Origin: Geothrix sp. | GTDB lineage: Bacteria; Acidobacteriota; Holophagae; Holophagales; Holophagaceae | NCBI GenBank assembly: GCA_019449415.1 | Contig: JAGRPP010000026.1 | Coordinates: 62,001-126,000, forward strand | DNA: 64,000 bases | Direction: 5' to 3' | Shown: positions 8,763 through 18,490 of the stretch, piece by piece | Position numbering within the stretch: position 1 is the first letter of the stretch | How the letters are laid out: each line of letters opens with the position of its first letter | Notes under the pieces: generated by a model | Database searches by the model: none | What the model saw: only the letters and a program-made list of their open reading frames with translations | Told to the model about the DNA's origin: nothing | Program-made: the position numbers and the translations under genes

Positions 8763-9503
8763 TCAGGGACCTTCGGGGGCCAGTACCTGGGCCCGGAGCC
8801 CGGCACGGATCCGTCCCTCCGGATTCGCCACCACCACCTTCACGCGGACTTTGCCTGCCGCATCCGTGCAGGGATCCACCAGGACCACCTCTCCCTCGGC
8901 GCTCGCGGAACCCCCGGGGTCGGGGAAGCGCACCGACACTCTCCGCCCGGGTGCGAGCGCGGCGAGAGCGTCTTGACTCGCGGCACACTGGATCACCACC
9001 CGACTCAGATCCATGAGGCGAAACATCGGCTGGCCCCCGGAGACCGCCTCGCCCTCCTCGTGATGGCGGGTCACCACCACCCCATCCATGGGAGCCACGA
9101 TGGTGCGGATCCTCACCTGCTCCGCCGCCGTCTCGTATTGAAGGCGCGCCAGCTCCAGATCGATGCGCGATTCCAGGGCCCTGGCCTCGGGAATGACCTT
9201 GTTGTCGTAGAGGCGCTTGGCCCCCCTGGCCTCGAACTCCCGGCGCTCCAGCAGGGCCTTGGCCCGCTGCATCTCCAGTTCCTCCAGCTTCCCGTAGAGC
9301 AGGGCCAGGGGCTGGCCCGCCTTCACGACCTCACCCTCCTTCACGCGCATCTCCGTGATCCGGCTCGAAACCGGCGCACTGACCTCCACCTGGCGGTAGG
9401 GCAGCACCCGCCCTTCAACCAAGGCCCCCGCCCTGGCGGGAACCGCCCCGAGGATCAGGGCCGAAGAGACGATAAGGCATCGGAATGACATGGGGGCGCT
9501 CAC
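8763..9503 (-). CDS. periplasmic adaptor, HlyD/RND membrane-fusion family
   Basis: 246 residues. Signal peptide (SFRCLIVSSALILGAVPARA), then lipoyl-type half VSAPVSSRITEMRVKEGEVVKAGQPLALL, a short helical hairpin, the second lipoyl half IVAPMDGVVVTRHHEEGEAV, and a beta-barrel domain (RVVIQCAASQDALAALAPG). The start is the GTG at 9503, because GGGAGG lies six bases upstream; an ATG four codons in has only weak support. No pump or outer-membrane channel adjoins it. It is 32 bp downstream of a tetraheme cytochrome gene on the same strand and is probably transcribed with it. Confidence 0.85.
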   Translation of the reverse strand: MSAPMSFRCLIVSSALILGAVPARAGALVEGRVLPYRQVEVSAPVSSRITEMRVKEGEVVKAGQPLALLYGKLEELEMQRAKALLERREFEARGAKRLYDNKVIPEARALESRIDLELARLQYETAAEQVRIRTIVAPMDGVVVTRHHEEGEAVSGGQPMFRLMDLSRVVIQCAASQDALAALAPGRRVSVRFPDPGGSASAEGEVVLVDPCTDAAGKVRVKVVVANPEGRIRAGLRAQVLAPEGP

Positions 9504-9535
9504 TGGAACCCTCCCATCTTGTCATCCCTGGGCGG

Positions 9536-9883
9536 TCACTTGATCTTGAAGGTGAACTTCCCCTCATGGCATTCCAGGCACTTCACCACCGGCGGCTTGT
9601 GCTGCCGGTGGCATTCCGTGCAAAGGATCGGGTCGTGCGGCGAGGCGTGGGGGTTGGGCTTGGCATCCTTCGTCAGCGCCTTCATGGCCGGGTAGTCGCC
9701 GTGACAGACCATGCAGGCCTCGTCCGGCACCGCCGCCGTGGTGGGCTTCTCCTTCTGGTGACAGTCGGTGCAGATCACCTTCGCCTTGGCGTGGGGAGCG
9801 ACCAGCGGCCGCTCCTGCCCGGCGCAGATCCCTGCAACCAGGAGGCCCAGCACCCCCAAAGCGGCGATCCGACGAGGATTCAT
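9536..9883 (-). CDS. small periplasmic tetraheme c-type cytochrome
   Basis: 115 residues. Signal peptide (RIAALGVLGLLVAGICAG) followed by four CxxCH heme sites: CTDCH, CMVCH, CTECH and CLECH. Several non-motif histidines (PHAKAK, NPHASPH, RQHKPP) can supply the distal ligands for bis-His hemes. Heme spacing and size match the small tetraheme (STC/flavocytochrome N-terminal) class, periplasmic electron shuttles in metal-reducing bacteria. Divergent from valS. Electron-carrier role is well supported by family; the redox partner is not shown. Confidence 0.92.
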   Translation of the reverse strand: MNPRRIAALGVLGLLVAGICAGQERPLVAPHAKAKVICTDCHQKEKPTTAAVPDEACMVCHGDYPAMKALTKDAKPNPHASPHDPILCTECHRQHKPPVVKCLECHEGKFTFKIK

Positions 9884-9909
9884 GAGGCCTCCCGTCCCGT
9901 CATGGACGA

Positions 9910-9923
9910 ATGATGACCATCAT
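9910..9923. promoter_or_regulatory. FNR-box-like inverted repeat upstream of cytochrome gene
   Basis: ATGAT-GACC-ATCAT, a perfect 5-bp inverted repeat with a 4-bp spacer, the geometry of a CRP/FNR-family site (TTGAT-N4-ATCAA), differing at the outermost base of each arm. It is centred about 33 bp upstream of the cytochrome start codon, too close for a standard activator position, so repression or chance are as likely. Confidence 0.25.
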
Positions 9924-10084
9924 ATCGTATTTATGATGACGGCCGACTCCCCGGCTTCCCCGCCTGGAAGCCTTCTCCTTCCACGGGTAAACTGGCCCAT
10001 TGGGCTGGCTGATCCTAGGAAGTCCCATATCACCTACTCCAAATCGGCCACGCCGGTTTGGAGCCGGGAAAGGCCAAGACAAGG

Positions 10085-12703
10085 ATGGCAATGCGAGAGA
10101 TGGACAAGGCTTTCGACTTCAGGACGGCGCAGACGCGCTGGTACGAGGTCTGGGAAGAATCCAGGGCCTTCGAGGCCGCTCCCGCCAGCGGCAAGGCGCC
10201 CTGGTCCATCGTGATCCCGCCGCCCAACATCACGGGCAACCTGCACATGGGCCATGCCCTGGTGAACACCCTCCACGATGTGCTCACGCGCTTCAAGCGG
10301 GCCCAGGGCTTCGACGCCCTCTGGGTGCCCGGCACGGACCACGCGGGCATCGCCACGCAGATGATGGTTGAGCGCCAACTGAAGGCCGAAGGCACGGACC
10401 GCCACCAGCTGGGCCGGGACGCCTTCGAAAAGCGCATCTGGGACTGGAAGGAGAAGAACCAGGGCGCCATCGAGCACCAGCTGAAGCGCCTGGGCTGCTC
10501 CGTGGACTGGACCCGCAACCGCTTCACGCTGGACCCCTCCCTCAACAAGGCCGTGCGCAAGGTCTTCGTGGAAAGCTACAAGGCCGGCCGCATCTACCGC
10601 GGCCCCCGCATGATCCAGTGGGATCCGGCCCTGCAGACCGCCCTCAGCGACCTGGAAGTGAAATACGAGGAGCGTCGCGGCAAGCTCTGGCACCTGCGCT
10701 ACCCCCTGGCCGATGGCAGCGGCGATGTGGTCGTCGCCACCACCCGGCCCGAGACCATGCTGGGCGATACGGCCGTGGCCGTGCATCCCGATGACGAGCG
10801 CTACCAGGGCATGATCGGCAAGCTCATGAACCATCCGCTCACGGGCCGCCAGATCCCGGTGGTGGCCGACAGCTTCGTGGATCCCGCCTTCGGCACAGGC
10901 TGCGTGAAGGTGACGCCGGCCCACGATCCCAACGATTTCGCAGCGGGCCAGCGCCTGAAGCTGGACTCCATCACCATCATCGGCTTCGACGCCAAGATGA
11001 CCGCCGCCGCCGGCGCCTACGCGGGCCTGGATCGCTTCGAGGCCCGCAAGCGGGTGGTTGCGGACCTGGAGGAGCAGGGCTTCCTGGTCAAGGTCGAGGA
11101 CTACACGCACAAGATCAGCCTCAGCGACCGCAGCGGCGCCGTGCTGGAGCCGCTCGTCAGCGAGCAGTGGTTCATGGATGTGAGAGAGGCCGCCGCCAAG
11201 GCCCTGGAGGCCGTCAATACCGGCGCCATCCAGTTCACGCCCGAGCATCACACGGCCGTGTGGAACCACTGGCTCACCAACATCCAGGACTGGTGCATCA
11301 GCCGCCAGCTGGTCTGGGGCCATCGCATCCCCGCCTGGACCTGCGCGAAGTGCGGGGAGCTTCATGTGGAGCTGGAACAACCCTCCGCCTGCTGCGCCTG
11401 TGGAGCCGAAGAACTGAAGCAGGACCCGGACACCTTGGACACCTGGTTCTCCTCGGCGCTATGGCCCTTCAGCGTGTTCGGATGGCCGGATGAAACCACC
11501 GAACTGAAGCGCTACTACCCCACCAGCGTGCTCATCACGGGCTACGACATCCTGTTCTTCTGGGTGGCCCGCATGGCCATGGCAGGCCTCACCTGGATGG
11601 GCGAGGTGCCCTTCCGCAAGGTCTACTTCAATAGCCTGGTGCGCGACGCCAGCGGCCAGAAGATGAGCAAGACCAAGGGGAATGTCATCGACCCCCTGGA
11701 GGTGATGGAGGAATACGGCACGGACGCCCTGCGCTTCTCGCTGGCCATCATGGCTGCGCCGGGCACGGACATCGCCATGAGCACCGCGCGCCTCGAGGCC
11801 AGCCGGAACTTCTGCAACAAGCTGTGGAACGCATCACGGTTCGTGCAGATGAACCTGGACGAATCCATCACGCTGGATACGGCGCCGGAATTCGGTGAAG
11901 CCGAATTCTGGATGGTGGGGAGGCTGCGGGAGGAACTCACCGCCATCACGGAAGCCATCGAAGCCTTCCGATTCCACGATGCGGCGGACCGCCTCTACCA
12001 CCTGGTCTGGGATGATTTCTGCGCCACCTATATCGAGCTGGCCAAGGTGCAGCTCCAGAGTGGAACCAAGGCCCAGAAGGCCGCCATCCTCCACTTCCTC
12101 GACCTCCTGCTCCGAGCCTTGCATCCCTTCGTGCCCTTCCTGACCGAGGAGATCCACGAGGCGATGATGGACGGGCGCCTGCCCTCGGGAGAGCCGCGTC
12201 TGCTGGCCCAGCGCTCCTGGCCCGTGGACGAGAAGATCCTCCAGGTCCGGGGCGGCGATGCCGCGATCATCCCCCGGTTCCAGGAAGTGCTGTCGGCCCT
12301 TCTCCGCCTCAAGGCCGAGCAGGGCGTGGACCCCGGCAAGCGCGTGCCCGCCTTCTGCTCCCTGGGCGAATTGGAGCCCTTCACCGAGGCCCTGAAGTCC
12401 ATCGCGCGGCTGGAATCCGTCACTTTCGCGAAGGGCGATCTCGCCTCGCCCACCCGCACGGTGGCGGTGGTGGCGGGGGGTGCCGTGGCCCTGGAGCTGG
12501 CGGGCCTCAAGGATCCTGCCGCCGAAAAGGCCAAGCTTGAAAAGGAACTGGCCAAGCTCGAGAAGGAACTCGAACCCCTGCGCGCCCGCCTGGCCGACGA
12601 CAGCTTCGTCACCAAGGCGCCCGAGGCTGCCGTGGCCAAACTGCGTGGTCAGGCCGAGGAAAAAGAGCAGCGCCTCCACCAGGTGAAGGCGCTGCTCCAA
12701 TAG
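10085..12703 (+). CDS. valS: valine--tRNA ligase
   Basis: Class I aminoacyl-tRNA synthetase charging tRNA-Val, cytosolic. About 872 residues. Order of parts: ATP-binding HIGH-type motif in PPNITGNLHMGHAL near residue 50, editing domain in the middle (TTRPETMLGDTAVAVHP), the second signature KMSKTKGN, an anticodon-binding helical domain, and the C-terminal valine-specific coiled coil (KAKLEKELAKLEKELE to the end). Start taken at ATG 10085; TTG 10058 and ATGs at 10091 and 10100 are in frame and equally possible. A tRNA-Val(GAC) gene is in the same window at 44.6 kb. Confidence 0.97.
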   Translation: MAMREMDKAFDFRTAQTRWYEVWEESRAFEAAPASGKAPWSIVIPPPNITGNLHMGHALVNTLHDVLTRFKRAQGFDALWVPGTDHAGIATQMMVERQLKAEGTDRHQLGRDAFEKRIWDWKEKNQGAIEHQLKRLGCSVDWTRNRFTLDPSLNKAVRKVFVESYKAGRIYRGPRMIQWDPALQTALSDLEVKYEERRGKLWHLRYPLADGSGDVVVATTRPETMLGDTAVAVHPDDERYQGMIGKLMNHPLTGRQIPVVADSFVDPAFGTGCVKVTPAHDPNDFAAGQRLKLDSITIIGFDAKMTAAAGAYAGLDRFEARKRVVADLEEQGFLVKVEDYTHKISLSDRSGAVLEPLVSEQWFMDVREAAAKALEAVNTGAIQFTPEHHTAVWNHWLTNIQDWCISRQLVWGHRIPAWTCAKCGELHVELEQPSACCACGAEELKQDPDTLDTWFSSALWPFSVFGWPDETTELKRYYPTSVLITGYDILFFWVARMAMAGLTWMGEVPFRKVYFNSLVRDASGQKMSKTKGNVIDPLEVMEEYGTDALRFSLAIMAAPGTDIAMSTARLEASRNFCNKLWNASRFVQMNLDESITLDTAPEFGEAEFWMVGRLREELTAITEAIEAFRFHDAADRLYHLVWDDFCATYIELAKVQLQSGTKAQKAAILHFLDLLLRALHPFVPFLTEEIHEAMMDGRLPSGEPRLLAQRSWPVDEKILQVRGGDAAIIPRFQEVLSALLRLKAEQGVDPGKRVPAFCSLGELEPFTEALKSIARLESVTFAKGDLASPTRTVAVVAGGAVALELAGLKDPAAEKAKLEKELAKLEKELEPLRARLADDSFVTKAPEAAVAKLRGQAEEKEQRLHQVKALLQ

Positions 12704-12713
12704 GCGGGACCCA

Positions 12714-14249
12714 TCAGAACCTGGCCGGGGCTTTCGCCTGCAGGCCGCGGAGGGCCGCCGGCGCCGGGGGCGTGATGCCCGTGGGAACGGGTCCCAGGAA
12801 CAGGCCCGGGACCGTGGTGGGCGAGGGGCGATCAGTGGCGGTGCCGTCGCCCAGCCGACCGTTGTTGTTGTAGCCCCAGGCCTTCACGGAGAGGTCCGGC
12901 AGGACCGCATAGGTGGACATGGAACCTGCGCTCAGAGCCAGCGCCTTGAGCCCGGAAAGCGCCTGGGGCGAGGTGGTCGAGGTGGTGGAAGGTGCCCCGA
13001 ATCCCAGCTGCCCGTACCAGTTGTAGCCCGTGCTGGCCACATCCCCGGCCGCGTTCAACAGGTGGGTGTGGTACTGGCCGGGGATGGGCGCGTCCAGGGT
13101 ACTTGCGGTGCTGAGGCCCGCCGTGCCCATGGGGACGAAGCCGTAGCGGGTGGTGAAGCTGCCGTCGCCCAGCTGGCCATACACATTCTCCCCGGTGCCG
13201 TAGGGGAGGCCATCCGTCCCGAGCATCGTCGAATAGAGGGAGAAGGCCCGGGCGGCCTTCGCGCCGCGGGCGAGGATCTGCGTGAATGTCAGGTATTCGG
13301 TGGTGGGAGAATAGGGGAAACCCAGCTGTCCATACCCGTTGTCGCCGCAGCCGAAGAGGTCGCCGCTGAGCCCGACTAGCAGGGTATGCAGTTCACCGAG
13401 CGAAGCACCCGCCAGAGCCTGGGCGGAGATGGGACTCTGGGTCGGAACCAGGCGATTGGCCTTGTCCCCCAGGCCGAGCTGTCCGTGGGAGTTGTAGCCC
13501 CACACCCATATCGACTGGTCCGACTTCACCGCCAGGTTGTGGTTGTACCCGCAGGTGAGGTAGATCGCGCCGCTCAGGCCCGGCACCGGGCCGGGGACAT
13601 TCCGCATGGTCGTGGTGCCATCGCCGAGCTGTCCCGAGACATTGGTCCCCCAGGCGAAGACGCGGCCATCGGCCAGCAACGCAAGGGAATGCCCCCAACC
13701 CGCCGCCACCTGCACCGCCGGGCCGGGCAGCGCCACGGCAGTGGGGACCATGCGGGCCTGGTAGTCGCCGAGACCCAGCTGACCGTTCGCGCCCACGCCC
13801 CAGGCGTAGACCTTGCCCTTCGTCGTGATGGCGAGGGCGTGATCGTGGCCCGCCGCCACGGCCGGATCCGCATAGAGCACATCCAGCACCGCCTCGGGGC
13901 TGGTGGTGATGCCCCCCGCCGAGGCGGTGACCCGCACGCTGTAGCGGGCCTGATCATCCGCCGCCTGGACCGGCAGAACGAAGGAGTCGGTCGTGGCCCC
14001 GGCGATGACGCTGCCGTTGCGGAGCCACTGGTAGCTGAGACCCGTCCCTTCCGCCGCCACCCGGAAGGTGACCTGATCTCCCTGGTAGCCGGCTTGGGCG
14101 GACGGCGTGGTGGTCAGGCGAGGTCCCGCCGGCAGGGGCTTCGGCGCGCTGCCGCTGGTGCTTCCACCCCCGCCGCCGCAGGCGAGGAGGAAGGCTAGGC
14201 CGCTGATGGCCAGCAGGAGGCGAAAAGAGGTGGGAAGGGTGAGGGTCAT
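12714..14249 (-). CDS. lipoprotein with RCC1-type beta-propeller repeats
   Basis: 511 residues. Lipoprotein signal (LLLAISGLAFLLAC with the Cys followed by five Gly), an Ig-like stretch around residues 40-130 (YQWLRNGSVIAGATTDSFVL), then at least five RCC1 repeats of about 50 residues with the hallmark VYAWGVGANGQLGLGD / VFAWGTNVSGQLGDG / IWVWGYNSHGQLGLGD. The repeats fold as a seven-bladed propeller in known RCC1 proteins. Surface or periplasmic anchoring is predicted. Start at 14249 (MTLTLP) gives a proper signal peptide; a Met nine codons earlier does not. First of a run of minus-strand exported proteins; ligand unknown. Confidence 0.85.
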   Translation of the reverse strand: MTLTLPTSFRLLLAISGLAFLLACGGGGGSTSGSAPKPLPAGPRLTTTPSAQAGYQGDQVTFRVAAEGTGLSYQWLRNGSVIAGATTDSFVLPVQAADDQARYSVRVTASAGGITTSPEAVLDVLYADPAVAAGHDHALAITTKGKVYAWGVGANGQLGLGDYQARMVPTAVALPGPAVQVAAGWGHSLALLADGRVFAWGTNVSGQLGDGTTTMRNVPGPVPGLSGAIYLTCGYNHNLAVKSDQSIWVWGYNSHGQLGLGDKANRLVPTQSPISAQALAGASLGELHTLLVGLSGDLFGCGDNGYGQLGFPYSPTTEYLTFTQILARGAKAARAFSLYSTMLGTDGLPYGTGENVYGQLGDGSFTTRYGFVPMGTAGLSTASTLDAPIPGQYHTHLLNAAGDVASTGYNWYGQLGFGAPSTTSTTSPQALSGLKALALSAGSMSTYAVLPDLSVKAWGYNNNGRLGDGTATDRPSPTTVPGLFLGPVPTGITPPAPAALRGLQAKAPARF

Positions 14250-14317
14250 GGTCGGCTCCGGGAAAAGGGGATTCAAGGAACATCGATGCGCTTCGATGCG
14301 CGGGAATGCGTGGGTGG

Positions 14318-16345
14318 TCAGTAGCGCTGGCCGGGCCGGCGGAGGATCGCGCGGATCTCCTCCAGTTCGGCCTTCAGGGCCTGGAGTTCCCGGCGCTGCT
14401 TCTGCACTTCGTTGAGCAGCATGGGCGCCAGCTCCTGGTAGGCCACGGTCTCGATCTGGCCGTCCCGGCCTCGCACCACCAGCTCGGGCATCACCTGATC
14501 CACCTCCTCGGCGATGAGGCCGAAATGGGTGGGACCCTCGGGATGAGCCTTGTAGTGGAAGGTGACGGGCCGCAGGTCGAACAGGCGATCGGTCACCGCG
14601 CCCATGTCCTCGATGTCCTGCTTGTAGCGCCGGGAGGAGGCGGCCGTCCCCAGCTGTCCGTTCTGGTCCACCTGCACGAGGAGGGTGGTGGGGTGGCCCG
14701 TGGTCGTGGCGAAGACCCCGGCCATGAAGGCGCGGGTCTGGGTCTTCCCGATACGGGTGGTGTTGCTTTCGGTCGCCGAGCCGGAGTGGGCGAGGTAGAG
14801 GTTGTTGCTGCCGGTCTGGAGCAGGGCGCCAGCTCCCAGACCCAGGGCCGCATTGTTGGATCCTGAGCCCAGCGCGCTGAGAGCCAGCTGGCCGATGCCC
14901 GTGTTGCCCGAGCCGTCGTTGAAGAACCGGAGGCTCTCCGTGCCCACGGCGGTGTTGCTAAAGCTGCTGCCGCTCGAGTTCAGGGCCTGGTTGCCCACGG
15001 CCACATTCGAGTAGCCGGTGGTGTTCCCCAGCAGGGACTCGAAGCCCATGGCCACATTCCCTTCGCCGGTGGTGTTCTGCTGGAGGCTGTCCACGCCCAC
15101 GGCGGTGTTGGTGCGACCGGTGGTGTTGTTCCGCAGGGCCACCGCCCCCACGGCGGTGTTCCGGTCGCCGTTCAAGGTGCTGACGGGCTGGTTGGCGTAC
15201 AGGGCTTCGAACCCCACGGCGGTGTTCCAGGCATCCCAGGCCACGCCGCCGTTGCTGAAGGACTGCAGCGACAGGGTGCGGGCGCCCACGGCCGTATTCG
15301 TTCCGGCAGAAGTGTTGGACAGGAGGCTGGAGGCGCCGACGGCGGTATTCCAGGATCCGGTCGTGAGGGCGTTGAGGGCGCTGCTGCCCGCACCCGTGTT
15401 GTAGGAAGCCCACTGCGGGTTGACCGTCTGGGCGGGAAGGCCGAGATTGCCCGAGCCGGCGCCCACGAAGGTGTTGCCGCCCACCGTGCCCGGGGCGGAG
15501 AACTTGTGGAGCATGGGGACGCTGTTCCCCATGAAGAGGTGGCCCGTGAGCCCGATGCTCCCGGAGACATCCAGGGGAAGGACCGGCGTGGCCGTGCCAA
15601 TGCCCACCTTGCCGGTGGTGAGCACCGCATTCGCTCCGCTCAAGGTGAAGGGGCTCGCCCCGGCGGGCCCCTGGGGCCCGGCAGGTCCGGTCGGCCCGGT
15701 CGGACCCGCGCTCCCAGGGCTTCCCGCCGGACCCGTGGGACCCATCAAACCCATGGGGCCTTCGGGGCCTGCGGGTCCCTGGGGCCCCGCGGGCCCGGGC
15801 GTACCGGCCGCGGTTCCGGGAATCCACTTGGTGCCGTTGTAGACGAGGCCCTGGCCCGAGGCGGGCGGAAGCGTCGTGAGGTCCAGCGGAATGCCCTGCA
15901 GCTGGAGCAGGGTGGTGGCGTTCTGCGTGCCGCCGATGTCTCCCGCGAAGGCGCCGCTCACCTCGAAGGCGGAGCGCGCCTGGAGGGCGGGCACCAGGTC
16001 CGCGTCCGGCGAAAGCGCGCTGCCGGCGACGACGACATGCAGCTTGAGGTTGGGCTGGGCCAGCAGCGCGGTGGCCATGGCGGGCATCGGCGGCGCTCCC
16101 AGGAGCACCGCGTAGAGGCCGGAGTTGACCGACACGGTCTGGTTCCCGGAGGTCCAGAGCTCGACCCCGGCGCCATCCAGGATCGAGAACACGAAGATCC
16201 GCGTTCCCGTGACGGGCAGGCCCGCCTCTGTCAGGCGCCCCTGGTACGCCAGCACGGGCAGGGGCGGGGCCGGTGGGACCGGCGGCGCCTGCGCCACCAG
16301 GGCCGGGCCCGCGAGGAAGGAAAGGGCCAGAAGGCGGGCATTCAT
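14318..16345 (-). CDS. exported fibre-like protein: collagen repeats, Hag/YadA-like head repeats, S74 chaperone domain
   Basis: 675 residues. Signal peptide ([16 protein letters not shown]); an N-terminal domain of about 160 residues; a run of 16 or so Gly-X-Y collagen triplets ([16 protein letters not shown]...) encoded near 15658-15805; a long series of NTAVGA.AL..NTTG head-type repeats; and a C-terminal intramolecular chaperone of peptidase S74 type ([30 protein letters not shown]) ending in a coiled coil. S74 domains drive trimerisation and usually self-cleave at a Ser preceding the lysine-rich start, consistent with the SSRRYK context. Known from phage tail spikes, but also from bacterial surface proteins, which fits the signal peptide here. 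Confidence 0.85.
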   Translation of the reverse strand: MNARLLALSFLAGPALVAQAPPVPPAPPLPVLAYQGRLTEAGLPVTGTRIFVFSILDGAGVELWTSGNQTVSVNSGLYAVLLGAPPMPAMATALLAQPNLKLHVVVAGSALSPDADLVPALQARSAFEVSGAFAGDIGGTQNATTLLQLQGIPLDLTTLPPASGQGLVYNGTKWIPGTAAGTPGPAGPQGPAGPEGPMGLMGPTGPAGSPGSAGPTGPTGPAGPQGPAGASPFTLSGANAVLTTGKVGIGTATPVLPLDVSGSIGLTGHLFMGNSVPMLHKFSAPGTVGGNTFVGAGSGNLGLPAQTVNPQWASYNTGAGSSALNALTTGSWNTAVGASSLLSNTSAGTNTAVGARTLSLQSFSNGGVAWDAWNTAVGFEALYANQPVSTLNGDRNTAVGAVALRNNTTGRTNTAVGVDSLQQNTTGEGNVAMGFESLLGNTTGYSNVAVGNQALNSSGSSFSNTAVGTESLRFFNDGSGNTGIGQLALSALGSGSNNAALGLGAGALLQTGSNNLYLAHSGSATESNTTRIGKTQTRAFMAGVFATTTGHPTTLLVQVDQNGQLGTAASSRRYKQDIEDMGAVTDRLFDLRPVTFHYKAHPEGPTHFGLIAEEVDQVMPELVVRGRDGQIETVAYQELAPMLLNEVQKQRRELQALKAELEEIRAILRRPGQRY

Positions 16346-16393
16346 GGGGTGTCGCATGGGGGCTCCGGGAAGAGGGTGGGTCGCAGATGTCCG

Positions 16394-16993
16394 TCAGCGA
16401 TCGGCGGGCACGCCGCTGGGGTAGAACCCGTGGCGGGCGCGCGTGCCGTCGCTTACATCCCTGGCCGTCAGGATCGAAACGCCTTCGCGCACGACGGCCT
16501 GGTTCTCATAGACGCCCCCGGTCTGGTGCCCGCCGGCCGCCTGCACCTGGTCGTCGCGGAGCTGGCCCGGCGCCAGGGCCTGGGCCACCGTGAGGCTGAA
16601 GGGCGCCTCGTGGCCGAGGGTCCCGGCCTGGGCCCGGAGGCTGAGACCGGTGTAGGCCGAGGGCGGCACACCCGCCCCCACCACCACGGGGAGTTGCAGC
16701 GTGCTCGCCCCGGCCGGCACGGTACCGCTGATGACCACGCCGGCGGGAAACCCGACGCCCGTGATGGTGACCGCCGACGAGAACCCGTTCAGGCGCGCCA
16801 GGGTGAGGGTGATGAAGCCGCTGCCGCCCGCGGGGATCTGGAGGCTCCCGGGCGCCACCTGGAGGCTGAAGTCCGCGGCGGCAGGCGGCACGGGCGTGCT
16901 CCCTCCGCCCCCGCTGCCGCCGCCACAGGCGAGAAGGCAGGAGGCGAGGACAACCGAGGGGAGTTGCAGAGCGGCCTGGAATCGTCGGTTCAT
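16394..16993 (-). CDS. lipoprotein with Ig-like domain, unknown role
   Basis: 199 residues starting at the Met at 16993 (MNRRFQ), which gives a lipoprotein signal VVLASCLLAC followed by Gly-rich linker. The body, DFSLQVAPGSLQIPAGGSG onward, has the alternating pattern of a bacterial Ig-like/fibronectin-like domain (TLTLARLNGFSSAVTITG). The C-terminal 60 residues (DDQVQAAGGHQTGGVYENQ...) are not recognised. It is 48 bp upstream, in transcription order, of the S74 gene and probably belongs to the same operon. Confidence 0.65.
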   Translation of the reverse strand: MNRRFQAALQLPSVVLASCLLACGGGSGGGGSTPVPPAAADFSLQVAPGSLQIPAGGSGFITLTLARLNGFSSAVTITGVGFPAGVVISGTVPAGASTLQLPVVVGAGVPPSAYTGLSLRAQAGTLGHEAPFSLTVAQALAPGQLRDDQVQAAGGHQTGGVYENQAVVREGVSILTARDVSDGTRARHGFYPSGVPADR

Positions 16994-17040
16994 GTCACAC
17001 CTCGGGGTTGGGAGCCAGAGTGCAGCCCCGCGCCGACCCG

Positions 17041-17076
17041 CCCCAGGCACGCTTCCGGGAAACGGCCTGGGCCACC
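17041..17076. repeat. palindromic repeat, copy 1 of 3
   Basis: 36-bp imperfect palindrome with CCCAGG...CCTGGG outer arms and a CCGG-containing centre. Its sequence matches the reverse complement of copy 3 (18663-18698) at 28 of 36 positions by eye. It lies between two lipoprotein genes on the minus strand. Confidence 0.55.
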
Positions 17077-17095
17077 TCCCGCCTGCGGGGCGACC

Positions 17096-18490
17096 TCATT
17101 TCCAGAGCGCCGTCCGGAACAGGAGGACCCGATCCCCCACCTCCACCCAGCCCGCCAGAAGGCCCCCGGGCCCGGGCAGGGCTGCGAGACGCTGAATCGT
17201 CTTCCCGGCGGTGCCGGAGAGGATCGTGGGCGAGGTCCACGCGGTGCCATCCCAGCGGGAGAATCCGATGCCCTCGTACGCACCGGTCGACCCGCGCTGG
17301 ATCCAAAGCAGGGCTGGACGGCCCGAAGCGTCACGGGTCCCCACCAGCCCTTCGGTCCGCGTGGGGGCCGCCACGAGCGTCCGGGCCGCGCCCGGCGAGG
17401 CGCTGGACAAGGGTGCCACCCAGAGACCCTCGGAGCCCGTTCCGGCCATCCACCCGGCCGCGCCGGTTTCGCGAAAGGCCACCAGGCTGGTGGCTGGAAG
17501 AGGCAGGCTCACCTTCTCCCCCACCGTCCACGCCCCCGAGGCCGAGCGGCTGCGGGGCCAGGCCTGGCGCTGGGGATCCCCCTCCCCCGCCACGCCGTAG
17601 AGAAGCCAGGTCTCGAGACGGCCGTCGGCGGCCAGGCTCCAGACCGGGGGGTGCCCGGTGGGCAGGGTCTGCTGGGAGGGGGGCTGCCATCCCCCGATCC
17701 CGGTCGCGGTACCGGCGCCCAGGACATAGTCCACGGCCTCGTTGTCCACCCAGGCATCGTCCCCAGTGGAGAAATCGAGCGCATAGGCTCCCCTCCCATC
17801 GCCCACCACATCATGGATGTACTGCCGGGAGTACATGTTCAGGTGGTGGGAATGAGCGGCACCCCACGCCCCACCCGCCTCGAGGCGGGCGGCCTGGACG
17901 ATGGTGAAATCCACCCCCAGGCTGGCGTCCGTCCGGAGGGCCGACCAGGCGGCGAGGGCGCTGCCGTCGCTACCGGTGGCCAGGTGCAGGTCCGAGGGAC
18001 CCTTCAAGTCCACCACCAGGGCCGTCGCCCGAAATCCAAACGGCGAGGCCGCCCCCAGATCCACGGGCACCGTCCGCAGCGCGGTGGTCGTGCTGCGGGG
18101 CACCGCCTCGAACCACGCGACGAATCCCTTCCCCCGGGCATCGAGGGCGGCCACGGGCGCCTGGAAGGGATTGCTGCCGGTGGCCACATCCATGACCTGC
18201 GGGGCTTCCCAGGTGCCGTCGGCGCGTTGGCGGGCGGCCACCTGCTCCCAGTAGGGCGTGCCCCCCGGGTCCGTGCCTGCCCGCGTCCAGGCCGCGAAGA
18301 CGCCGCCCTTCCCGTCCCCCGCCAGCAGGGCCCCCTCCAGATACCCCGAGTCGACGAGGGTCACGGGCGCCTGCCAGGAGGGCGCCGCCGGGAGGGAGGG
18401 CCCCTTGGACACGGAATCCCCTCCACCTCCGCCGCCGCCGCAAGCGGCGAGGAAGCAGAGAAGCGCGCCCAACAGATGACGGTGGTGCAT
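17096..18490 (-). CDS. lipoprotein, probable beta-propeller, unknown role
   Basis: 464 residues starting at MHHRHLLG (18490), giving lipoprotein signal LLGALLCFLAAC with the Cys followed by seven Gly. The mature protein shows repeated units of the kind LLAGDGKGGVFAAW, VAALDARGKGFVAWFE, ATGSDGSALAAWSA and ASGRPALLWIQRG, spaced about 50-70 residues. These resemble blades of a propeller of the kind seen in secreted bacterial lipoproteins. The frame is open farther upstream, but no signal sequence would result. The last gene upstream of the minus-strand exported-protein run; function unknown. Confidence 0.7.
   Translation of the reverse strand: MHHRHLLGALLCFLAACGGGGGGGDSVSKGPSLPAAPSWQAPVTLVDSGYLEGALLAGDGKGGVFAAWTRAGTDPGGTPYWEQVAARQRADGTWEAPQVMDVATGSNPFQAPVAALDARGKGFVAWFEAVPRSTTTALRTVPVDLGAASPFGFRATALVVDLKGPSDLHLATGSDGSALAAWSALRTDASLGVDFTIVQAARLEAGGAWGAAHSHHLNMYSRQYIHDVVGDGRGAYALDFSTGDDAWVDNEAVDYVLGAGTATGIGGWQPPSQQTLPTGHPPVWSLAADGRLETWLLYGVAGEGDPQRQAWPRSRSASGAWTVGEKVSLPLPATSLVAFRETGAAGWMAGTGSEGLWVAPLSSASPGAARTLVAAPTRTEGLVGTRDASGRPALLWIQRGSTGAYEGIGFSRWDGTAWTSPTILSGTAGKTIQRLAALPGPGGLLAGWVEVGDRVLLFRTALWK

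Noticed and set aside
9910..9923. True FNR activation site for the cytochrome gene.
   Set aside because: Centre lies about 33 bp from the start codon, leaving no room for a promoter with the usual -41.5 spacing; kept only as a low-confidence inverted repeat.
14318..16345. Prophage tail-fibre gene.
   Set aside because: A signal peptide is present and no phage structural, lysis or integrase gene is near; a bacterial surface protein fits better.
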